Notes: generated by a model from the letters alone, not told the origin. Positions 16,701 to 25,956 are shown, numbered from the stretch's first letter. The stretch is DNA of 64,000 bases from JBEBSD01 sp040394475 (GCA_040394475.1 JBEBSD010000024.1:14498-78497), one strand, 5' to 3'. Numbers and translations are program-made.

Positions 16701-17729
16701 ATGGCTACCGTTAAGGAAAAAAAGAAAGATTCTACCCAAAAACTTCAGCATTCAAAAGAGCGCTATCTGTTCTGGTTTGAAAACATGTTGTTGCAACGCC
16801 GTTTTGAAGAAAAAGCGGGCCAGCTTTACGGACAGCAAAAAATCAGAGGGTTCTGCCACCTGTATATCGGCCAGGAAGCCTGCTCTTCCGGCACCGTTTC
16901 GGCATTGGAAGAGGGTGATAAATACATCACAGCCTACCGGGACCACGGTTTTCCGCTGGCCCTGGGAACAAGCCCCAATGCCATCATGGCAGAGTTGTTT
17001 GGCAAGGAAACCGGCACGACCAAAGGGAAGGGAGGTTCCATGCATATTTTTGATAAAGAAAGAGGCTTCGTGGGGGGACATGGTATTGTAGGGGCGCAAA
17101 TCCCGCTCGGCGCCGGACTGGCGTTTGCAGAGAAATACAAGGAAACAGGCAAGTTGTGTATCTGCTTTTTCGGAGATGGTGCAATCCGTCAGGGAGCCTT
17201 TCACGAGGCCGTGAATATGGCGGCAACCTGGCAGTTACCGGTCATTTTTGTCGTGGAAAATAACGGCTATGCCATGGGGACTTCAGTGGCACGGACTTCG
17301 AATGTAACCGAGTTGTATACCATTGGAGAAGCGTATGATGTCCCTTCAGAGCCGGTGGACGGGATGAGTGTGGAGGCCGTGCATGATGCGGTTTCCCGCG
17401 CGGCGGCCCGCGCACGCAAAGGGGAAGGGCCCACTTTTCTGGAATTCAGAACCTATCGTTACCGCGGCCATTCCATGTCAGACCCGCAGAAATACCGCAG
17501 TAAAGAAGAAGTAGAAGCATACAAGCAACGGGATCCTATCGAGCTCACGCGGGACATTATCCTGAAAAACAAGTTCGCTACCGAAGAAGAACTGGATGCT
17601 ATCAATACGAAAATAAAGGAAATCGTGGCCGAGTCGGTGCAGTTTGCAGAAGAATCCAAATTCCCGGATTCCAGGGAAGCCTATACCGATGTCTATGCGG
17701 AGGAAAATTACCCGTTTACAACCGATTAA
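16701..17729 (+). CDS. pdhA: Pyruvate dehydrogenase E1 component, alpha subunit
   Basis: A 342-residue thiamine-diphosphate enzyme subunit that decarboxylates pyruvate with the beta subunit. The ThDP motif runs from GDGAIRQG to VVENN (about residues 155-188). The phosphorylation-loop-like segment RYRGHSMSDP is near 254, and the N-terminal RRFEEKAGQLYG is typical. The beta subunit and E2 genes are not adjacent, so the complex is encoded at separate loci. A strong intrinsic terminator follows 25 bp after the stop, so this is a single-gene transcript. Confidence 0.94.
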   Translation: MATVKEKKKDSTQKLQHSKERYLFWFENMLLQRRFEEKAGQLYGQQKIRGFCHLYIGQEACSSGTVSALEEGDKYITAYRDHGFPLALGTSPNAIMAELFGKETGTTKGKGGSMHIFDKERGFVGGHGIVGAQIPLGAGLAFAEKYKETGKLCICFFGDGAIRQGAFHEAVNMAATWQLPVIFVVENNGYAMGTSVARTSNVTELYTIGEAYDVPSEPVDGMSVEAVHDAVSRAAARARKGEGPTFLEFRTYRYRGHSMSDPQKYRSKEEVEAYKQRDPIELTRDIILKNKFATEEELDAINTKIKEIVAESVQFAEESKFPDSREAYTDVYAEENYPFTTD

Positions 17730-17753
17730 AAATTAGCATGCGTGCGAAAAGAC

Positions 17754-17786
17754 AGCCTGCCCCTTTGGAAGAGGGGCAGGCTTTTT
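17754..17786 (+). terminator. Intrinsic terminator after pdhA
   Basis: A perfect 11-bp stem (AGCCTGCCCCT at 17754-17764 paired with AGGGGCAGGCT at 17772-17782), a 7-nt loop, and a run of five T from 17782. Confidence 0.9.
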
Positions 17787-18096
17787 CGTAGCGCCAGCTA
17801 CTGATTTTTCCTACCCATTACTCCATACCAGTACTTTAATCATTACCAGGAGGTTATCCGGCACCACGCTTCACAAAGCCGCTCCTGTAAAATTTGGAAA
17901 TAAGAAAGATAATACAGATCTTCGGTTCAATCTGGTTAGCTCTTACACACCGTTATGCTTTTTCTACAACTATTCAGTTATATATGGGTATGTACCGTCC
18001 TTTCTTATAGACAGTAAAACCTTTGAAATCCCATGCAGAGAGCAATATCATCGCATTGGCCTCCTGTTATTAAAGCCTCAATCCTATTTTTCCTGA
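17787..18096. other. Intergenic region before the GT2 gene, nothing further recognised
   Basis: About 310 bp between the pdhA terminator and the glycosyltransferase start. It must carry the promoter of the GT2 gene and is AT-rich from 17940 onward, but I found no exact TAnnTTTG box, RNA motif, repeat or credible small gene. Confidence 0.5.
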
Positions 18097-18810
18097 ATGA
18101 AACTTTCTATACTACTCCCTGCCTACAATGAAGAGCATACCATCGGCCAGGTCCTTGCGCGTCTTACTCAAGTAGTGCTTCCTGCAGGTTTTCAAAAAGA
18201 GATCATTGTCGTGAATGACTGCTCCCGGGACCGGACTGAAGCGATTATTCAGCGTTTCATCCACGAACATCCGGGACTGGAGATCCGGTACATCCGGCAC
18301 GAGTACAATCAGGGGAAAGGGGCAGCATTGCATTCCGGTATCCGACACGCCACCGGTGACTACATTGTTGTGCAGGATGCCGATCTGGAATATGACCCCC
18401 GGGAATTCAACCTCCTATTGAAACCGGTGGTGGATGGCTATGCCGACGTAGTATACGGTTCCCGGTTTGCAGGCGGAAATCCGCACCGTGTGTTATTTTT
18501 CTGGCATACGATTGGCAACAAGTTTGTACTTACCTTTCTGAGCAACCTGTTTAATAACCTGAACCTGACCGATATGGAGACTTGCTACAAACTCTTCCGG
18601 GCAGATCTTCTGAAAGGATTGAATCTCCGGGAAAAGCGGTTCGGATTTGAGCCGGAAGTAACCGCCAAGATTGCCAGAATCCCCGAGGTACGTATTTATG
18701 AAGTAGGGATTTCCTACTACGGACGCACGTATAAGGAGGGCAAGAAAATTAACTGGAAAGATGGTTTCCGCGCTATCTATTGTATTATCCGCTATGGATT
18801 GTTTGATTGA
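18097..18810 (+). CDS. Family 2 glycosyltransferase (DPM1/polyprenyl-phosphate sugar transferase-like)
   Basis: A 237-residue GT-A fold enzyme without membrane segments. It has the N-terminal LLPAYNEEHTIG, the nucleotide-binding VVNDCSRD (Asp near 42), the DXD-type VVQDADLEYD near residues 91-100, and the C-terminal GRTYKEGKKINWKDG segment typical of dolichyl-phosphate-mannose-synthase-like bacterial enzymes. It probably loads a sugar onto a polyprenyl phosphate for surface-glycan assembly. The acyltransferase gene follows 116 bp later behind its own promoter box. Confidence 0.88.
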   Translation: MKLSILLPAYNEEHTIGQVLARLTQVVLPAGFQKEIIVVNDCSRDRTEAIIQRFIHEHPGLEIRYIRHEYNQGKGAALHSGIRHATGDYIVVQDADLEYDPREFNLLLKPVVDGYADVVYGSRFAGGNPHRVLFFWHTIGNKFVLTFLSNLFNNLNLTDMETCYKLFRADLLKGLNLREKRFGFEPEVTAKIARIPEVRIYEVGISYYGRTYKEGKKINWKDGFRAIYCIIRYGLFD

Positions 18811-18836
18811 TTTCCGGAATCTCCTGTCGCTGTCTG

Positions 18837-18857
18837 AACGACCGCTCACCGGTCGTT
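18837..18857 (+). terminator. Possible terminator hairpin after the GT2 gene
   Basis: A perfect 8-bp stem AACGACCG/CGGTCGTT with a 5-nt loop, 26 bp after the stop codon. The sequence after it is ATAAATAAA and not a clean T run, so it may be a weak terminator or only a 3' stabilising hairpin. Confidence 0.45.
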
Positions 18858-18899
18858 ATAAATAAACCCTCCGAAACCTGCTTTTTACAGGGGAGCTGT

Positions 18900-18907
18900 T
18901 AATTTTG
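18900..18907 (+). promoter_or_regulatory. Bacteroidota-type -7 box for the acyltransferase gene
   Basis: TAATTTTG fits the TAnnTTTG consensus and lies 20 bp upstream of the ATG at 18927. No clear -33 TTTG element accompanies it. Confidence 0.45.
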
Positions 18908-18926
18908 CCGCTGTAAACAGATTGGC

Positions 18927-20042
18927 ATGTCCCAAAAGCGTTTTTTCCCGAACCTGAATGGTGTCCGTTTTATCGCTGCTTTTATGGTGTTGATCCACCA
19001 CGTAGAGCAGGCCAAACAGGCTCTCGGTCTTCCGGCAATTTACCACTTTCCCATCGTACAGCATGCCGGCCGGCTTGGTGTGGGATTATTTTTTGTGCTC
19101 AGCGGCTTTTTGATCACCTACCTGCTGATCCAGGAAAAAAACAGTCATGGAAACATCGCCGCCCGAAAGTTTTACCTCCGGCGAATTTTCAGGATCTGGC
19201 CTATCTATTTTGTAATTGTACTCTCTTCCTATTTCTTGTTCCCGCACATTCCGCTGCTGGAATACCCCGGTGCTACCGCCAACGTTACTACGCATTACTG
19301 GGAAAGGCTGCTTTTTTTAGTACTCGTTCTGCCCAATTTTGCCTTTGTGCTGTACGATCTCCCCTACTGGTGCGCCCAGGCCTGGTCGATTGGCGTAGAG
19401 GAACAATTCTATTACCTGTGGCCCTGGCTGCTTAAATATCCGAAGCGCCGTGTTGTGATCATTATTGCTTTTCTGGGCCTGTCTGCATTACTGCTGGCAA
19501 CGGGCCTGTATTTCCTCAACGATCCTGCGGAAGTCCGCCTGGAAAAGGCGATGACATTCCTGGGACAATTCCGTATACAGATTATGGCGCTGGGGGGCTT
19601 TCTGGCATGGGCGGTGTATGCTGACAAAAAACGCTTTCTGGCTGTCATCTTCCGGAAGGACGTACAGATAGGGGTCTACCTCGCTTTGCTGGTGCTGTTT
19701 CTTTCAGGAGTTCACTTTACCGGGTTTATGGAAGTTTACGGGCTCTTTTTCGGTTTCTTTATCGTCAACGTGTCGTGCAACCCTCATACGATCATCCGCC
19801 TGGAGCACCCGTGGATCAGTTACCTCGGGCGGATCTCTTATGGGCTTTACCTGTACCATGTTGTGGTAGTGGTACTGGTAATCAACGTGCTCAACCGCTA
19901 CGGGACTCCTGAAAGTACCGTTCTTTATAACTTTCTCCTATACACAGCCGTAACAGCCGGCTCCGTACTCCTTTCCAGCGCGTCGTTTGAGTACTTCGAA
20001 AAGCCTCTCCTGAGGTTTAAAGACAACCGATTCGGAAGATAA
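18927..20042 (+). CDS. Acyltransferase family 3 protein (OafA/YrhL-like)
   Basis: A 371-residue inner-membrane protein with about ten hydrophobic segments. Family motifs are the N-terminal NGVRFIAAFMVLIHH (the His pair near 23-24 is the expected catalytic site), RRIFRIWPIYF near residue 90, and WSIGVEEQFYYLWP near 154-167. Members O-acylate (often O-acetylate) surface polysaccharides or lipids using cytoplasmic acyl-CoA. The acceptor is unknown. The preceding GT2 suggests a role in envelope glycan modification; that is inference from position. Confidence 0.9.
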   Translation: MSQKRFFPNLNGVRFIAAFMVLIHHVEQAKQALGLPAIYHFPIVQHAGRLGVGLFFVLSGFLITYLLIQEKNSHGNIAARKFYLRRIFRIWPIYFVIVLSSYFLFPHIPLLEYPGATANVTTHYWERLLFLVLVLPNFAFVLYDLPYWCAQAWSIGVEEQFYYLWPWLLKYPKRRVVIIIAFLGLSALLLATGLYFLNDPAEVRLEKAMTFLGQFRIQIMALGGFLAWAVYADKKRFLAVIFRKDVQIGVYLALLVLFLSGVHFTGFMEVYGLFFGFFIVNVSCNPHTIIRLEHPWISYLGRISYGLYLYHVVVVVLVINVLNRYGTPESTVLYNFLLYTAVTAGSVLLSSASFEYFEKPLLRFKDNRFGR

Positions 20043-20136
20043 CGGACTGGTCCGCCGCAGATTACCCAGGCTGATACAGCGATCAGTAAAAAGACCAGCA
20101 GGCGCTTCCGCGTCATGATCTGGTCGGCCCGCTTTC

Positions 20137-20203
20137 ACGCTCTCGTCGTCAGGACGACGAAAATAGCCAAACTAGAGTCGTCGTCAGGACGACGGGAGAG
20201 CGT
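20137..20203. repeat. Nested dyad with two CGTCGTCAGGACGACG hairpins
   Basis: Two near-identical short hairpins (stems of 7-8 bp, AG loop) lie at 20143-20160 and 20179-20194. An outer inverted pair ACGCTCTC (20137-20144) and GAGAGCGT (20196-20203) encloses both. The element ends 13 bp before the -7 box of the Rpn-type nuclease gene, so it spans the region where RNA polymerase would contact upstream DNA. Confidence 0.85.
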
Positions 20204-20215
20204 TGCGGAAATCAC

Positions 20216-20223
20216 TATATTTG
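20216..20223 (+). promoter_or_regulatory. -7 box for the Rpn-type nuclease gene
   Basis: TATATTTG fits the TAnnTTTG consensus and sits 31 bp before the ATG at 20255. The same octamer occurs at 49246 in front of another rightward gene. Confidence 0.5.
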
Positions 20224-20254
20224 CTTCAATCTACACATACTATGACTTATACCG

Positions 20255-21145
20255 ATGAAAAAACCACGCAAGCAACACGATGAATTACTGAAAGGGGCCT
20301 TTGAAGAATGGTTTACTGATTTTCTCGGCTTCGTGTACCCGGACGCAACTATCCTGTTCGACTTTTCCAGGGAACTGACATTTATGGATAAAGAACTCCA
20401 TTCTATCATTCCTCAAAGGGAGCGCAAAAAAGGTAAACGTGTTGCCGATCTGCTGGTGAAAGTGTACCTGAGAGACGGAACAGAAAAACGGATTCTGCTT
20501 CACACCGAAATAGAGGGGGGCAGTCAACAGGACTTTGCCTTCCGGCTGTTCCAGTATCATTATCGCCTTCTGGACCGGTATCGTGTACCTGTGGAAACCA
20601 TCGCTGTCTTCACCGGCGGGAGGAACCAGCACAAGCCGACGGCATATCGCTACCAGGGGATCGGGACATCAATCCATTTTCAATTCCTGTCATACGACAT
20701 CCTCAATCATACCGAAACGGTCCTTCTGGAAATGGATAATCCTTTCGCGCTGGTAGTGCTGGCCTGTCAAAAGGCACTTTCAGAAGGTAAAATCCCGGAC
20801 GCGGAACTGGGGGAAGACCGGCTTTCCATTGCCAGAGCTTTGCTGAGACACCACTACGACCACGACCGGATCATTAGTTTCCTCGTCTTCCTGAAAAATT
20901 TTCTCTATATTGATAATCAGGAAATAAACCGTAAATTTGATCAAATCGTTGAACATCTGACCGGTGGAAAAATTGACATGGGCGTTATAGAAGCAATAAA
21001 ACAACAGGAAAGACGGGAAGGCAAAGCCGAAGGCCAGCAAGAGGAAGCACTTACGATAGCGCGTGAGCTCAAAAAAGAAGGGCTATCGGTTGAATTCATT
21101 GCCCGGATGACCAAACTTCCCCTGGAAGTAATTGCGAAACTTTGA
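20255..21145 (+). CDS. Rpn/YhgA-like PD-(D/E)XK nuclease, putative transposase family
   Basis: A 296-residue protein with the layout of recombination-promoting nucleases. The N-terminus is HDELLKGAFEEWF. The nuclease core is ADLLVKVYL near residues 63-71 (acidic metal ligand) followed by LLHTEIEGG near 80-88 (the E-x-E-like element), then RLFQYHYRL. The C-terminal part is highly charged (EAIKQQERREGK) and ends with a helix-turn-helix-like LSVEFIARMTKLPLEVI. Rpn proteins stimulate RecA-independent recombination in E. coli; members are multicopy in many Bacteroidota. Its stop lies 1 bp from that of the convergent deacetylase gene. Confidence 0.85.
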   Translation: MKKPRKQHDELLKGAFEEWFTDFLGFVYPDATILFDFSRELTFMDKELHSIIPQRERKKGKRVADLLVKVYLRDGTEKRILLHTEIEGGSQQDFAFRLFQYHYRLLDRYRVPVETIAVFTGGRNQHKPTAYRYQGIGTSIHFQFLSYDILNHTETVLLEMDNPFALVVLACQKALSEGKIPDAELGEDRLSIARALLRHHYDHDRIISFLVFLKNFLYIDNQEINRKFDQIVEHLTGGKIDMGVIEAIKQQERREGKAEGQQEEALTIARELKKEGLSVEFIARMTKLPLEVIAKL

Positions 21146-21146
21146 C

Positions 21147-21965
21147 TCACTTCTCCTCCCGCTGAGGCGGCTGCAGTTCCGACATGGTATAGTAACGGAG
21201 CCCCAGATGGCTGCTTTCTTCCAGTATCCACCGCAAAAAGTTTACATCAAAACCATAGGCCGCAGGAGGCGGATCTTCCGGGAGCGGCTGATGGCCGAAG
21301 AGCATCAATACAGAGCGATCGTTCCTTGCCTTTTCCAGCGCTTCCTTCATTTCTTCTGTTTTCAGCCGTGTTTCACGGTCAATCTGTAATGCCTGCAGCT
21401 TCCTCCGGTTGTTAAACCGGTAATAAATATGCGCCATATAGGCGGGAGGCACATGATAAAGGCGCACCCCTTTATAATAGCGCTCGGCTTTTGCAACATC
21501 CCGCAGGTTCACAAATCCATACGCCAATAAAGCGGAGTCACTTTTTGCCGTATTGTTTCCCCCTGGATGTGCATAGGAAGCAGGAGCGAAACCTTGCCGG
21601 CGCAGGTAGTCCATTCCCGGCTCAATCTCTGTTTTCAGGTATCCCTCTACCCCTATCGTCCGCACCATCTGCCGGGCATTTCCATGAACCGTTCCATGAA
21701 ATCCGATTTCATGGCCATCGGCTTCCAACTCGCGCAGCTGGCGCAACTCCTCGCCGGTGAGTGTATCGGCCGTGATATAAAAGGTAACCCGGGCATCAAA
21801 CTCCTGGAGCAGTGGCCTTAAGCGATACCAATCCTCAATGAAACGATCATCAAAGGACAACGCGATCCCTCCTTCAGGAGTATCGTTCCCCTCGGGCGTA
21901 CAACTCATTAAGACCAGAGCAGCCCATGCGGTTAATACATTGATTCTGAATAGCAGGTTTTTCAT
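21147..21965 (-). CDS. Polysaccharide deacetylase family lipoprotein
   Basis: A 272-residue NodB-homology protein. It has a lipoprotein signal peptide (lipobox LVLMSC, Cys22). The metal site can be read as the Asp pair in LSFDDRF and the His pair in FHGTVHGN (the usual H-S/T-x-x-H appears as HGTVH). The PGG segment after SYAHPGGNN fits motif 3. It probably removes N- or O-acetyl groups from a cell-envelope glycan at the membrane surface. It is 27 bp downstream of the membrane glycosyltransferase gene on the same strand, so they may work together. Confidence 0.82.
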   Translation of the reverse strand: MKNLLFRINVLTAWAALVLMSCTPEGNDTPEGGIALSFDDRFIEDWYRLRPLLQEFDARVTFYITADTLTGEELRQLRELEADGHEIGFHGTVHGNARQMVRTIGVEGYLKTEIEPGMDYLRRQGFAPASYAHPGGNNTAKSDSALLAYGFVNLRDVAKAERYYKGVRLYHVPPAYMAHIYYRFNNRRKLQALQIDRETRLKTEEMKEALEKARNDRSVLMLFGHQPLPEDPPPAAYGFDVNFLRWILEESSHLGLRYYTMSELQPPQREEK

Positions 21966-21992
21966 TTGCGTTACCGGTTTGGGTCGGCCCGG

Positions 21993-23717
21993 TCATTCGT
22001 CCTGCCTCACAGGACCTTGTTCATCGTACTTATAAACGTTGACAGCATTTCCTGAAGCGTCCGAAAATTCCCTGACCGGGGTGAGCCCTTCCAGGCTTTC
22101 ATTGGTGACCAGATAGTCATAGGCCCCCATTCTGAAGTTTTGCAGTCCATCAGAAAACGGAATTGCATGGTAAACCAATACAGAATTGTCCAGGTAAATG
22201 TCATAATCGTATCGCGGATGGGACGCGTGCTGCCCGAATTTCAGTTGCAGCCGGTACTGGACGTCAAACAATTCCTCGTCTTCAAAGGCAAAGGCCTGTG
22301 CCGAAAGCGGCAGGTCAGAGGCGGCGACCTGGGTGGAACCCATCAGAAAATTCAGCTTCCCCAATTTTTTCTCCAACGACCGGTTGGCGACCATTTCCCG
22401 CTCCAGGCAGGCATCGTTTTTGGGCAGGTAAATTCCCAGGTCGATCGGGATCAGTAACCGTGTGTCAGCAGGCAAGGTTTGAATCCAGTGGAACGCGTTA
22501 GAGATGTTGCGGTCTTCCCGCACCCAGGAATGATACCGTACAACCACGACCAATTCTGACAGCACCATCAGCCCCGCGAACACGAACGGGACAAGCGGTC
22601 TTCCCTTCGGCAACCACCGGCTCACCTGCCACAGCCCGATGCCCGTGACGACCAGCCCGATCAGTGCGGCGGGCAGCAGGTGGGGATCGTAAATTTTTGA
22701 CGACCGCAGGACGAGGACGACAAACAAGAGCCAGTTTACTACCAATACCGTATAAAAAGGTTTTTTTAACCGGACCAGGTGCCACGCGCCTATCCCGCAG
22801 CCTGCCAGCGCCAGGTAATTGACCGGGTTTTCAAAATGCGACCGGATAAATCCCCAGTTGAAAAAAGCCTCCATCGGGTTGTCGTTCACCTTGGCAAAGA
22901 TCCCCCCGAGAAACGCTTTCGCCACAATCAGCGGGTCGGTCAGTATAAACGGGCAAAACGCCACAAATGTCAACAAGAATACTCCCACGGCATACCCTAA
23001 CGTCCTTCCCTTCTGCTCCCGCACCAGCCAGAAAATACCCAGGAAAACCATCGGCGCCAAAAACAGGAACAGCAATCTTTCGGCTATCACCACTCCGTAT
23101 AATGCCGCCAGCCACACTGCTCCTCCGGGGCTCAGCCGTTCGGAAAATACCAGCCGGCACAGCAAATACAAAAAGATACTTCCAGACAATCCTTCCGGAC
23201 GCAGTACCACTCCTCCGTTCCAGAACAAATGCGATGAAACCAGCAATAGTCCGATCAGGAACCGGCTGAAGGGTGTCAGCAACGGGTGTTCCTGCCTGAA
23301 CAGAAAACGCAGGGTTGCCAGCAGCAGCACGGCCACCACCACCATTTGCAAGGCGCGCCCGATCAGGATATAAGGTTCCCGGTCTACCAGATACTGGTAA
23401 GCGGTCTGATCGATCAGGTTGAACACATCCATGATCCCGGTAATAGCTCCCAATTGCTGCAGGACCGTAACCGCCGCCGATATTCCGAAGATCCCTCCGT
23501 ACAGCAGCACGCTGGGTGATGCGGGCCAGTCCAGGATACGCGGCGTCTTTCCATACCAGAGAAACACACCGGAATCCGCTATAAAGGTTTCGTCAAACGT
23601 ATAATATCCCAGAAAGGGGGGGAAAACAACACTCGCACCAAAACAATACGCCCATACCACTAAGAGTAATCCACACAAAAACCGAAACTGCACTTTTGGA
23701 TTTTCCATACTATTCAT
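21993..23717 (-). CDS. Polytopic membrane glycosyltransferase-like protein
   Basis: A 574-residue protein with roughly ten membrane segments in the first 430 residues and a soluble C-terminal domain of about 140. After the first membrane helix an acidic pair occurs in TFDETFIAD, the position where ArnT/PMT-type transferases keep their catalytic Asp. The layout suggests a polyprenyl-phosphate-sugar-dependent (GT-C) transferase, but no family signature is strong enough to name one. It forms a two-gene unit with the polysaccharide deacetylase downstream and is divergent from metG. Confidence 0.65.
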   Translation of the reverse strand: MNSMENPKVQFRFLCGLLLVVWAYCFGASVVFPPFLGYYTFDETFIADSGVFLWYGKTPRILDWPASPSVLLYGGIFGISAAVTVLQQLGAITGIMDVFNLIDQTAYQYLVDREPYILIGRALQMVVVAVLLLATLRFLFRQEHPLLTPFSRFLIGLLLVSSHLFWNGGVVLRPEGLSGSIFLYLLCRLVFSERLSPGGAVWLAALYGVVIAERLLFLFLAPMVFLGIFWLVREQKGRTLGYAVGVFLLTFVAFCPFILTDPLIVAKAFLGGIFAKVNDNPMEAFFNWGFIRSHFENPVNYLALAGCGIGAWHLVRLKKPFYTVLVVNWLLFVVLVLRSSKIYDPHLLPAALIGLVVTGIGLWQVSRWLPKGRPLVPFVFAGLMVLSELVVVVRYHSWVREDRNISNAFHWIQTLPADTRLLIPIDLGIYLPKNDACLEREMVANRSLEKKLGKLNFLMGSTQVAASDLPLSAQAFAFEDEELFDVQYRLQLKFGQHASHPRYDYDIYLDNSVLVYHAIPFSDGLQNFRMGAYDYLVTNESLEGLTPVREFSDASGNAVNVYKYDEQGPVRQDE

Positions 23718-23818
23718 TAACCGGCTGCCCTACCGGAAGCCGGGCACAAAAATAACAAAATTCAAAGAAGTTAGCCGATTCCGGTTAATTGCGATCGCCG
23801 TACCAACCTATATTTTAT

Positions 23819-23826
23819 TACCTTTG
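23819..23826 (+). promoter_or_regulatory. -7 box for metG
   Basis: TACCTTTG fits TAnnTTTG and lies 34 bp upstream of the metG ATG. Confidence 0.45.
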
Positions 23827-23860
23827 CCTGCAGGAAATCACAACAGTACCATCGAATTAA

Positions 23861-25921
23861 ATGGCCAGCCAAACACATCCCAAACGATATACAGTCACCG
23901 CAGCACTCATCTATGCCAACGGCCCCATTCACATCGGCCATCTGGCCGGATGTTATATTCCCGCCGACATTTATGTACGCTATCTCCGGGCCACCGGTGC
24001 GGAAGTGGCCTTTATCAGCGGAACCGATGAGCATGGAGTCCCCATCACCATACGAGCCCGGAAAGAAAGGATGACCCCGCAGGAAGTGGTAGACAAATAC
24101 TACTCCCAGATTAAAGAATCATTTGCTTCGCTCGGGATTTCGTTTGATGTATATTCCCGGACCAGTCTGCCCGTTCATCATGAAACATCGCAGCATTTTT
24201 TCAAAACACTCTACGACAAGGGCGTTTTTACCGAAGAGACGACCGAACAATACTATGACCAGACGGCAGGACAGTTTCTGGCCGACCGCTATATTACCGG
24301 AACCTGTCCTACCTGCGGAAACCCCGGCGCCTACGGCGACCAATGCGAGAAATGCGGCTCTACCCTGAGCCCTATGGAACTGGGGAATCCGCGTTCGATG
24401 CTCTCCGGCGATGCCCCCATCCTGAAAGCTACTAAGAACTGGTACCTGCCCCTCGATCAGTGGCAGCAACGCATCGAGACATTTGTCAACAGTCATACCG
24501 AATGGAAAACCAATGTTTTCGGACAATGCCAGTCCTGGCTGAAGGACGGCCTGAAACCCCGCGCCATGACACGCGACCTGGACTGGGGGATCCGCGTACC
24601 GCTTCCTGACACCGACGGCAAAGTACTCTATGTATGGTTTGAGGCCCCCATCGGGTACATCTCGGCAACCAAAGACTGGTTACAGCAACAAAACGGAAGT
24701 GACGCGGGCTGGGAAACCTGGTGGAAAGACAAAGACACCAAACTGGTTCATTTTATCGGGAAAGACAATATCGTCTTCCATTGTATCATTTTCCCGGCTA
24801 CCTTGATGGCAGAAGGCAGTTATATCCTGCCCGACAGCGTACCGGCCAATGAATTCATGAACCTGGAAGGGGATAAAATTTCGACTTCCCGTAACTGGGC
24901 GGTCTGGCTGCATGAATACCTGGAAGCGCTTCCCGGCAAACAGGATGTTCTCCGGTATGTACTGACCGCCAACGGACCGGAAACCAAAGACAGCGAATTT
25001 ACATGGAAGGATTTCCAGACCCGCAACAACAGTGAACTGGTAGGTATTTTCGGAAACTTTATTAACCGTGCCGTCGTGCTGACACAGAAGTTCCACGACA
25101 GTAAGGTCCCGGCAACCGGCACCTTACAGGACATCGACAAGGAAGTGCTTGCCGAACTGGCGGCTTTCCCCGGTCGGATCGGGGGGGCTATCGAGCACTA
25201 TAAGTTTCGTGAGGCCCTGGCGGCCATCATGGACCTGGCAAGGCTGGGCAACAAATACCTGGCCGATACGCAGCCGTGGCATGTCATTAAAACAGATCCT
25301 GAACGGGTGGGCACTATACTGAATATCGCCCTTCAGATTGCGGCCTCCCTCGCTATTGTTGCAGAACCTGTGCTCCCGTTTACTGCCGAAAAAATCAAAA
25401 CCCAGCTGGGATTACCCGCGACTTCCTGGAAGGATGCCGGGCAACCCGACCTCCTTCGGGCCGGTGCTCCAATTCTGGAAGGGGAACTGCTCTTTGAAAA
25501 AATAGAAGACAACGTTATCAATGCGCAGATCCAAAAACTTCATGCTGCCAGACAGCAAAACCTGTTGGAGGGCAAAATCGTAGAGCCGGTTAAGCCGGAG
25601 ATCCAATACGATGATTTTGCCAGACTTGACATCCGTGTTGCCACCATTACCGCCGCGGAGAATGTGCCCAAAAGCAAGAAGCTGCTCAAGCTGACAGTGA
25701 CCATCGGCAGTGAAGAGCGGACAGTTCTCAGTGGTATTTCCGAGTATTTCCAACCCGGAGAAATTCTTAACCGGAAAGTCCTGTACCTGGCCAACCTCGC
25801 ACCCCGTAAAATGATGGGAATGGAAAGCCACGGCATGATTCTGATGGCCCAGGACCGCGATGGCAGCCTGTCGTTCGTCCATCCGGACCGGATGGTTTGG
25901 GATGGCGGTACCGTGTCGTAA
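23861..25921 (+). CDS. metG: Methionyl-tRNA synthetase
   Basis: A 686-residue class I synthetase. The HIGH motif appears as PIHIGHLAG (about residues 25-33). The zinc knuckle has four cysteines in the form CPTC...CEKC (about 147-170). The KMSKS loop is the variant KISTSRNW near 338-345. The C-terminal ~110 residues (from FARLDIRVATI) form an EMAP-II/Trbp111-like tRNA-binding domain, as in the long dimeric form of the enzyme. KISTS, to my knowledge, is the usual Bacteroidota form and not a defect. Confidence 0.96.
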   Translation: MASQTHPKRYTVTAALIYANGPIHIGHLAGCYIPADIYVRYLRATGAEVAFISGTDEHGVPITIRARKERMTPQEVVDKYYSQIKESFASLGISFDVYSRTSLPVHHETSQHFFKTLYDKGVFTEETTEQYYDQTAGQFLADRYITGTCPTCGNPGAYGDQCEKCGSTLSPMELGNPRSMLSGDAPILKATKNWYLPLDQWQQRIETFVNSHTEWKTNVFGQCQSWLKDGLKPRAMTRDLDWGIRVPLPDTDGKVLYVWFEAPIGYISATKDWLQQQNGSDAGWETWWKDKDTKLVHFIGKDNIVFHCIIFPATLMAEGSYILPDSVPANEFMNLEGDKISTSRNWAVWLHEYLEALPGKQDVLRYVLTANGPETKDSEFTWKDFQTRNNSELVGIFGNFINRAVVLTQKFHDSKVPATGTLQDIDKEVLAELAAFPGRIGGAIEHYKFREALAAIMDLARLGNKYLADTQPWHVIKTDPERVGTILNIALQIAASLAIVAEPVLPFTAEKIKTQLGLPATSWKDAGQPDLLRAGAPILEGELLFEKIEDNVINAQIQKLHAARQQNLLEGKIVEPVKPEIQYDDFARLDIRVATITAAENVPKSKKLLKLTVTIGSEERTVLSGISEYFQPGEILNRKVLYLANLAPRKMMGMESHGMILMAQDRDGSLSFVHPDRMVWDGGTVS

Positions 25922-25928
25922 TGCCACG

Positions 25929-25956
25929 GCAGAGGCGTTGCCTGCAACGCCTCTGC
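25929..25956 (+). terminator. Strong hairpin just after metG
   Basis: A perfect 12-bp stem GCAGAGGCGTTG/CAACGCCTCTGC with a 4-nt loop begins 7 bp after the stop. No T run follows (GGCGCCG instead), so it may stabilise the 3' end or act with Rho and is not a canonical intrinsic terminator. Confidence 0.5.

Noticed and set aside
24870..24900. metG KMSKS loop reading KISTS, a possible defect
   Set aside because: To my knowledge this is the normal form in Bacteroidota enzymes, and the rest of the protein is intact.
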